In this document: one piece after another, positions 58,481 to 64,000 of the stretch
Position numbering within the stretch: position 1 is the stretch's first letter
Layout of the letters: every line of letters starts with the position of its first letter
Source: Cellulomonas sp. WB94
GTDB taxonomy: Bacteria > Actinomycetota > Actinomycetes > Actinomycetales > Cellulomonadaceae
Length of the DNA stretch: 64,000 nucleotides
NCBI RefSeq assembly: GCF_003115775.1
Contig: NZ_QEES01000005.1
Span: forward strand, 186,001-250,000
Reading direction: 5' to 3'
The notes under the pieces: model-generated
What the model was told of the DNA's origin: nothing
Seen by the model: only the letters and a program-made list of their open reading frames with translations
The model's database searches: none
Position numbers and translations under genes: made by a program

Positions 58481-60877
58481 CTACAGCTCGCCGGTGCGTC
58501 GCATGTGGCGCATGGCCAGCCAGCCGAGCGGGATCGGGAGCCAGAAGGTCAGCAGGCGGAAGAGCACGACCGCCGAGGCGGCCACCCCGGGGTTCATCCC
58601 TGCGGCCGTGAGCCCGCCGATGAGCGTCACCTCGATCGTGCCGATCCCGCCGGGGGTCGGGATGGCCGCCCCGGCCGCGTTGCCCACGAGGTAGATCACG
58701 GCGACCTCGACGATGCCCCGGTGCTGGCCGAACGCGGCGAGCGAGGCGTCGAACGCGAGCACATAGCCCATGGTCAGCATCACGTTGCCGAGGATCGCCA
58801 GGGCGACCCTGCCAGGGTGTCCCAGCACGTCGACGAGCCGCGGCCACGTCTGCCGCACCGTGGGCATCGACGTCCGCACGGCCCAGCGGCGCACGCCCGG
58901 GAACAGCAGCGCGGCCGCCAGGGCGAGAGCGACGACGCCGATCGCGACGAGTGCCCCTGGCCCCGGGGCGAACAGTGACGTGTCGTTCGAGCCGGAGACG
59001 AGCGACAGGAGCAGCAGCAGTGCGATCGTCACGATGAACTGCGAGACCTGGACGAGTGCGACGGTCGCGACCGCGAGGGACGTGCTGACCCCGCGCCGCG
59101 TGAGCAGCCGCAGGTTCAGCGCCGCTGATCCCACGCCGGCGGGCGCGGCCAGGGACACGAAGGCCCCCACGGCGTGCACGAGCGTCGCCGACCGCAGGCT
59201 GACCTTGACCGGAGCGAACGCGGCGAACGTCAGACCGGCCCCCACGTAGGTGGCGAGGCCCAGACCGAACGCGACGGCGCTCCAGCGCCAGTCGCTCGAC
59301 GTCAGCGCCGTGCCGATCTCGTCGACGTTGATGCTCGTGAGGATGACGACGACAGCCACCACCGGCAGCACCACGGTGAGCACCGTGCGCACGCCGAAGC
59401 GGGTCACCTGCTCGGGCTCGACGTCGGTGCCGGGCAGCCGCTCGACGAGCGCGGACCGCAGCTGGGCCAGCAGCCCCGGGTGCGCGCGCATCTCGTCGCG
59501 GGTGCGCTGCGGCAGGACGACGCTCTGCAGCAGTGGCCCGATCGCTGCGAGGTCCTGGCGTGGCAGGACGGCTGCGGCCGACTCGAGGGCACGCGCCGCG
59601 CCGACCCGCACCGCGAGCAGGGCCACGAGCTGCGTGAGGTCCATCCGGCGCGCGAGCTCCGTCGAGGCGACGTCGCCCGAGTCCCAGCCGACGAGCCACA
59701 CGACCGGCTCCCCGGCCCCCAGCTCGACCAGGATCGTGTCCGACGTCAGCGCGCGGTGCGCGATGCCGGCGTCGTGGGCCGACCTCAGCTGGCCCCAGAT
59801 CGCGTGCAGCAGCTCGTCCGAGAGCTGTGCGTCGTCGACGAGCCGCAGCGGCACCGCGCCCGTCAACGCCTCGATCACGAGCATCGAGTCCTGAGCCTCG
59901 GCGATGCCGAGGGGCTGCGGCGTGCGCACCCCGGCTGCGCGGGCCGCGTAGGCGAGCAGCGCCGTGCGTTCGACGGCCTGGCGCAGCGACACGAGCGAGC
60001 GCCCCTCGATGCCGCGCAGCCGTACCGACCGCCAGAGCCTCGACAGCGCGCCGACGACCTGCCGGTCACCGTCGAGCACGACGACGCGCAGGCCCTGCCC
60101 CGCGGCGGTGGTCAGGTCGTACATCCGGTGCTCGTCGGCGTCGCCGACCCGGACGAGCCGCGCGGGGTCGAACCCGGCGCGGCGGATCCCTGCGACGAGC
60201 GCCGCCCCGTAGGCGCGTTCGGACCGCACCCCCGACACGAAGCGCACCCCCAGGCCGGCGACCCTCCCGAGGAGCAGCGCCACGGCCGCACCGGACAACG
60301 AGACCTGGCCGGTCACCAGGACGACGCCGAGCGAGAACCACAGCAGGTTCCAGGACCACAGGACCGTCCGGCGACGCGCACGCGGGCCCGCAGCGGTCAG
60401 CACGCCCGCGAGGGCGGCCACCGACGCCGGGACCGACAGCACCCAGCGGCCGTCACGCGAGACCGAGAGTCCGTGCAGGAGCTCGGCGGACCCGAACGCG
60501 GTCAGAGCGGCGGTCGTCGCGACGCACAGGGCGAGTGCCACGAGACCGGCTGCTCCCACCTGGAGCAGCTGGCGACCGTTCCGTCGGACCGCGAGCTCGG
60601 CGAGGACCGCGACCGGCGCGATGAGCGTGACGAGCCCTTCGAGAACGGCCACCGGGAACACCAGCACGCGCCGGAGCAGCCAGCTGAAGCCGCGGACGTC
60701 CTGGGCGACCCCGGCCGTGGTGCCCTGCGCAGAGACGACTGCGACCAGCACGGCCAGGACGCCGACGGCGGACAGGACGAGACCGAGCAGGTCGCTCGGG
60801 TCGTGCACGCGGGCTGTCGGCGCGTCGACGATCTGCACGCCCGGGGCGCGGGTGTCGTCCTTCGGGGGCTCGTTCAC
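58481..60877 (-). CDS. Pseudokinase-fused LPG-synthase-type flippase
   Basis: 798 residues from GTG 60877; an upstream in-frame ATG at 61033 would add 52 residues, and the start is uncertain. The N-terminal third has about five membrane helices (LLGLVLSAVGVLAVLVAVVS first). A kinase-like domain (about 240-440) has lost the catalytic Asp: the HRD-like loop reads HRALTSDTILV, so it is probably a pseudokinase. The C-terminal 300 residues hold about eight helices with GGIGTIEVTLIGGL, the AglD/MprF flippase domain. A lipid-linked transport role is inferred. Confidence 0.85.
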   Translation of the reverse strand: MNEPPKDDTRAPGVQIVDAPTARVHDPSDLLGLVLSAVGVLAVLVAVVSAQGTTAGVAQDVRGFSWLLRRVLVFPVAVLEGLVTLIAPVAVLAELAVRRNGRQLLQVGAAGLVALALCVATTAALTAFGSAELLHGLSVSRDGRWVLSVPASVAALAGVLTAAGPRARRRTVLWSWNLLWFSLGVVLVTGQVSLSGAAVALLLGRVAGLGVRFVSGVRSERAYGAALVAGIRRAGFDPARLVRVGDADEHRMYDLTTAAGQGLRVVVLDGDRQVVGALSRLWRSVRLRGIEGRSLVSLRQAVERTALLAYAARAAGVRTPQPLGIAEAQDSMLVIEALTGAVPLRLVDDAQLSDELLHAIWGQLRSAHDAGIAHRALTSDTILVELGAGEPVVWLVGWDSGDVASTELARRMDLTQLVALLAVRVGAARALESAAAVLPRQDLAAIGPLLQSVVLPQRTRDEMRAHPGLLAQLRSALVERLPGTDVEPEQVTRFGVRTVLTVVLPVVAVVVILTSINVDEIGTALTSSDWRWSAVAFGLGLATYVGAGLTFAAFAPVKVSLRSATLVHAVGAFVSLAAPAGVGSAALNLRLLTRRGVSTSLAVATVALVQVSQFIVTIALLLLLSLVSGSNDTSLFAPGPGALVAIGVVALALAAALLFPGVRRWAVRTSMPTVRQTWPRLVDVLGHPGRVALAILGNVMLTMGYVLAFDASLAAFGQHRGIVEVAVIYLVGNAAGAAIPTPGGIGTIEVTLIGGLTAAGMNPGVAASAVVLFRLLTFWLPIPLGWLAMRHMRRTGEL

Positions 60878-60985
60878 GCCGCGGACACGCGTCCAGGCGT
60901 CGGCGTAGGGGCCATCCGGCGAGTCTATCGGCGCATGTCGCCACAACTGGGACGGCTCGGCTCCACCATGAGTGCGCGCGACCGG

Positions 60986-60996
60986 CGTATTATCGC
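60986..60996. promoter_or_regulatory. Possible bidirectional -10 patch
   Basis: GTATTATC is AT-rich within very GC-rich sequence. It reads TATTAT toward the PIG-L gene and ATAATA toward the flippase-like gene. Clear -35 elements were not found. If it is a promoter for the minus strand, it would favour the downstream GTG 60877 as the flippase start. Confidence 0.3.
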
Positions 60997-61047
60997 GGCT
61001 CACCAGCACCGACATCCGTACGGTCGACACCACCGCGAGGGACGAGC

Positions 61048-62034
61048 GTGATCAAGCGGCGTCACCCCGCTCGCCGTACCGGCGCGAGGCTCGCACGGGC
61101 CCTCGGTGCGTTCGGCGTCCTCGGCACCCTGTGGTTCACGCGGGGTGTGCTGATCTCCGTGGTCCTGGTGTCCGTGCCCCTCGGGGCCGCGCCCGTGGCG
61201 CTCCAGGTGCCCTCGACGGCCCCCTGCGCGGCGGGCGCGATGCAGGTCGTGGCCCACGAGGACGACGACCTGCTGTTCCAGAGCCCCGACCTCGCCCAGG
61301 ACGTCCTGGCGGGCCGGTGCGTGCGGACGGTCTTCCTCACCGCGGGTGACGCCGCCCAGGGCGAGACGTACTGGCGCGGCCGCGAGGCGGGCAGCCTGGC
61401 CGCGTACGCGCAGATGGCCGGCGTCGCGGACCGCTGGAGCTCGTCCGACGCCGGCGTGCCCGGCCACACCGTGCGGCTCATGACGTTGACGGACGCCCCC
61501 CAGGTGTCGGTCGTCTTCCTGCGCCTGCCCGACGGCAACCGGGCCGGGACGGGGATGCTGGTGCACGACCACCAGAGCCTGCGTCGGCTCTGGGACGGCG
61601 ACATCGCCGCGATCGACGCGGTCGACGGCTCGGCCACCTACACGGACGCGTCGCTCACCAGCACGTTGACCGACCTCATGACCGCGTTCCGCCCCACGAC
61701 GGTGCGCACCCAGGACTGGACCATCGAGTTCCGCCACGGCGACAACGCCGACCACACCGCGACGGCCCTGTTCACGCGACAGGCCGACCAGGGCTACCGC
61801 TCAGCCCACACGCTCCTCGCGTACGGCGGCTACCCGATGTGGACCCGGCTGCCGAACGTCACCGGCACCGACCTCAGGGCCAAGAAGGACGCCTTCCAGG
61901 CCTACGCGGCCCACGACCCGAAGATCTGCCTCGAGCCGTGGTGCCCGGGCGACCTGGTGTCCACGCTGCGCCTGGCGCGCCAGTACATCGTCGCGAGCGA
62001 GGCGACGGGCGACGTCGCGGCCGCCGACAGCTGA
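61048..62034 (+). CDS. PIG-L family deacetylase
   Basis: 328 residues from GTG 61048. One N-terminal membrane helix (GVLISVVLVSVPLGAAPVA) is a signal anchor or signal peptide, placing the domain outside the cytosol. The deacetylase motif reads AHEDDDLLF (His70, Asp72, Asp73) for the usual AHPDDE, and the late FRHGDNADHTATA holds the second metal-site His. PIG-L enzymes remove N-acetyl groups from GlcNAc conjugates using zinc, as in mycothiol synthesis, but MshB is cytosolic. An exported substrate is inferred. Confidence 0.87.
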   Translation: MIKRRHPARRTGARLARALGAFGVLGTLWFTRGVLISVVLVSVPLGAAPVALQVPSTAPCAAGAMQVVAHEDDDLLFQSPDLAQDVLAGRCVRTVFLTAGDAAQGETYWRGREAGSLAAYAQMAGVADRWSSSDAGVPGHTVRLMTLTDAPQVSVVFLRLPDGNRAGTGMLVHDHQSLRRLWDGDIAAIDAVDGSATYTDASLTSTLTDLMTAFRPTTVRTQDWTIEFRHGDNADHTATALFTRQADQGYRSAHTLLAYGGYPMWTRLPNVTGTDLRAKKDAFQAYAAHDPKICLEPWCPGDLVSTLRLARQYIVASEATGDVAAADS

Positions 62035-62061
62035 GCCGACGGCCGCCAGGCGCCCCGACGA

Positions 62062-63708
62062 TCAGATCGCAGTCGTCGGCTCCGGCACCATCCGGATCGC
62101 CCCGGCGGGGCACTCGGTCGCGCAGATGCCGCACCCCTTGCAGTAGTCGTAGTCGAAGCGGAACCCCTCGCCGACCCCCAGTTTGATGACCGCGTTGTCG
62201 GGGCACACGCCGTAGCAGTTGTCGCACTCGAAGCAGTTGCCGCACGACATGCACCGACGCGCCTCGTAGAGCGCGGTCGCCGGCTCGAGCGCCTGGACGA
62301 CCTCGTCGAACCCGGTCGCCCGCCGAGCCGCCTCGAGGTGCGGGCGCACCGCGTGCGGGGCATCGGCGAAGTACCAGGTGTTGAGCCGCTCGTACTCCGC
62401 GATCGGTGCCTCGACGGGCTCGGCCGGGCCGGCGGCCACACCGTCGAGCTGCGCGAGGTAGGCGTGGATCGAGTCCGCGGCGCGCGAGCCGTGCCCGACA
62501 CCGACCGTGACCGTGCGTTCGGCCGGCACCACGTCACCACCCGCGAAGATCCCCGGGTGGCCGGTCATGAACCGGTCGTCGATCTGCACGACGCCGTCGA
62601 CGAACGTGAGGTCGGGGATGCCGTCGAGCAACGACAGGTCGGTCTCCTGGCCGAGGGCGAGCACGAGCGAGTCGGCCTCGAGGTCCTCGAGCTCACCGGT
62701 CGGCTGCGGGAATCCCGTCTCGTCGAGCTCCATGCGCTCGACCATCAGGTGACCGGCGTCGGCGTGCGTGATCGTCGACAGCCAGCGGAAGGTCACGCCC
62801 TCCTCGAGGGCCTCCTCGACCTCCGAGTCGTGCGCGGGCATCCGGTCGCGGGTACGCCGGTAGACGATGACCGACTCGGTCGCGCCGAGCCTACGCGCGG
62901 TGCGGGCGGCGTCGACGGCCGTGTTGCCGCCGCCGTAGACCACCACGCGCCGACCGAGCATGGGCATCTCGCCGTCGGCGACGCCGTGCAGCAGGGTCAC
63001 CGCATCGAGGATCCGCGCAGCCTCCCCCGCCGGGACGTACGCGCGCTTGCCGATCTGGGCGCCGACCGCGAGGAAGACGGCGTCGAAGCCCTCGGCCATG
63101 GCGTCGACGACCGACGCGACGGTCGTCTGCATCTCGATCTTCACGCCGGTCGCCTCGATCCGGGCGATCTCGGCGTCGAGCACGGCGCGGGGCAGCCGGT
63201 AGGCGGGGATGCCGTACCGCATCATGCCGCCGGGCGTCTTCGAGCCGTCCCGGATCGTCACCTCGTGCCCGAGCCGGCGCAGGTGGTACGCCGCGGACAG
63301 TCCGGCCGGGCCGGAGCCCACCACGAGCACGCGACGGCCGGACGTCGTCTCCGGGACGGGTAGGGCCCAGCCCTTCTCGATCGCGAGGTCGCCGAGGAAC
63401 CGCTCGACCGCGTTGATCCCCACGGCCTCGTCGAGCTTGCCGCGGTTGCACGCCGTCTGGCACGGGTGGTAGCAGACGCGACCCATGATGGCCGGGAACG
63501 GGTTGGCCACCACGAGCGCGTGCCAGGCCTCCTCGTACGAGCCGTCCTCGGCCGTGTACAGCCAGTCCTGGGGGTTCTCGTGCGCTGGGCAGGCGTGCGC
63601 GCACGGCGCCGTCAGCGAGACGTACTCCGGCCGCTCGACGCGCCAGGCGCCCGTGCGGTTGGCCAGGGACGATCCGACGCCGAGCGTGATCGCGAACGGT
63701 GTGTCCAT
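62062..63708 (-). CDS. GltD-like FAD oxidoreductase with C-terminal 4Fe-4S ferredoxin domain
   Basis: 548 residues. The N-terminus has a Cys-rich cluster domain ([33 protein letters not shown]), then FAD-binding [21 protein letters not shown] and NAD(P)H-binding [21 protein letters not shown], as in the glutamate synthase small subunit. The C-terminal 70 residues add two ferredoxin sets, [18 protein letters not shown] and [18 protein letters not shown]. It probably moves electrons between NAD(P)H and ferredoxin for the 2-oxoacid oxidoreductase encoded upstream, whose stop overlaps this start by 1 base. Confidence 0.93.
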   Translation of the reverse strand: MDTPFAITLGVGSSLANRTGAWRVERPEYVSLTAPCAHACPAHENPQDWLYTAEDGSYEEAWHALVVANPFPAIMGRVCYHPCQTACNRGKLDEAVGINAVERFLGDLAIEKGWALPVPETTSGRRVLVVGSGPAGLSAAYHLRRLGHEVTIRDGSKTPGGMMRYGIPAYRLPRAVLDAEIARIEATGVKIEMQTTVASVVDAMAEGFDAVFLAVGAQIGKRAYVPAGEAARILDAVTLLHGVADGEMPMLGRRVVVYGGGNTAVDAARTARRLGATESVIVYRRTRDRMPAHDSEVEEALEEGVTFRWLSTITHADAGHLMVERMELDETGFPQPTGELEDLEADSLVLALGQETDLSLLDGIPDLTFVDGVVQIDDRFMTGHPGIFAGGDVVPAERTVTVGVGHGSRAADSIHAYLAQLDGVAAGPAEPVEAPIAEYERLNTWYFADAPHAVRPHLEAARRATGFDEVVQALEPATALYEARRCMSCGNCFECDNCYGVCPDNAVIKLGVGEGFRFDYDYCKGCGICATECPAGAIRMVPEPTTAI

Positions 63709-64000
63709 CAGAGCACCTCTTCCAGCAGCCCGTACCGGGCGATGTTGCGGTCGGCGATCGCCTGGAGGCGGTCGATCACGTCGTCACGACGCTGGGGGCG
63801 GAACAGGTGCGCGTACCGGCCCTGCAGCGTGAGGTACTCCTCGACGGGCACCTGGTGACGGATCTTGCGCACCGACGTGACCTCTCCTCGCTCGGCCTCG
63901 AACACCGGGAAGAAGCCGCTCTCGGTCGCGAGCCGGGCCAGCTTCACCGTGTCCGACGACGCCGAGCCCCAGCCGAGCGGGCACGGCACCATGACGTGCA
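63708..64000 (-). CDS. porB: 2-oxoacid:ferredoxin oxidoreductase beta subunit, C-terminal part
   Basis: Partial: the frame runs off the window's right end, leaving about 96 codons. [34 protein letters not shown], here read as [18 protein letters not shown] and [12 protein letters not shown], is the typical end of pyruvate or 2-oxoisovalerate ferredoxin oxidoreductase beta subunits. [17 protein letters not shown] follows. The complex oxidises a 2-oxoacid to acyl-CoA and reduces ferredoxin, as expected in facultative anaerobes. The substrate is not determined from this fragment. Confidence 0.88.
   Translation of the reverse strand, partial: HVMVPCPLGWGSASSDTVKLARLATESGFFPVFEAERGEVTSVRKIRHQVPVEEYLTLQGRYAHLFRPQRRDDVIDRLQAIADRNIARYGLLEEVL

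Overview
The window is high-GC DNA with tightly packed, often 4-base-overlapping genes, many GTG starts, Shine-Dalgarno sites and Micrococcales-type protein families. The mix of secreted and intracellular glycoside hydrolases, a ROK-controlled sugar ABC system, a 2-oxoacid:ferredoxin oxidoreductase cluster and a DtxR/IdeR-type iron box suggests a Cellulomonas-like actinobacterium. The genus is an inference; no rRNA or tRNA gene was seen. I see no prophage, integrase, insertion sequence or CRISPR array, so this looks like ordinary chromosome with patchy accessory genes.

Layout. 0.2-2 kb: membrane protein, SRPBCC protein and YCII protein. 2.2-6.1 kb: large secreted GH2 beta-galactosidase with a LamG-like insert. 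6.7-8.9 kb: SNF2 helicase. 9-10.1 kb: VOC-HxlR pair with a palindromic operator. 10.2-15.9 kb: polysaccharide deacetylase lipoprotein, DUF6326 protein and a ten-module HYR surface protein. 16-17.5 kb: methyltransferase, small membrane protein and VOC protein. 17.7-20 kb: cytosolic GH3. 20-24.4 kb: two GGDEF proteins, a PhnB-like protein and a glutamine amidotransferase. 24.5-27.7 kb: NmrA-type reductase, shortened SulP protein and aldose epimerase. 27.7-30.9 kb: four-gene arsenic operon on the minus strand. 31-35.4 kb: CorA, photolyase, HExxH membrane protein, and an iron-regulated siderophore-interacting protein followed by a rhodanese remnant. 35.5-40.4 kb: EAL protein, secreted GH3 and zinc alcohol dehydrogenase. 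40.6-44.2 kb: amt-glnK, PAS-GGDEF and an SMP-30 protein. 44.5-52.6 kb: ROK regulator, sugar ABC transporter, GH15 and GH31 operon. 52.6-64 kb: ABC exporter, NifX-like protein, GAF-GGDEF-EAL protein, PhnB-like protein, pseudokinase-flippase, PIG-L deacetylase, and the end of a 2-oxoacid:ferredoxin oxidoreductase operon.

How the genes work together. Secreted GH2 and GH3 enzymes would release sugars outside the cell. The ROK-controlled ABC system imports oligosaccharides for GH31, GH15 and cytosolic GH3 enzymes, and the epimerase feeds hexose metabolism. Five proteins make or break c-di-GMP. The ars operon covers arsenate reduction (two ArsC modules), export (Acr3) and probably N-acetylation of an arsenical or phosphinothricin-like compound.

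The strongest cross-cutting observation concerns sequence quality. Four genes (helicase, HxlR regulator, cytosolic GH3, epimerase), and possibly a fifth, are broken by a missing base. Every one is repaired by adding one base to a short G or C run. This points to homopolymer under-calling rather than true pseudogenes. Other notable items are an in-frame internal deletion in SulP, a rhodanese remnant read in the same frame as the gene before it, and a 14-base element shared by the alcohol dehydrogenase and SMP-30 upstream regions. I did not find a clearly new multi-gene system.
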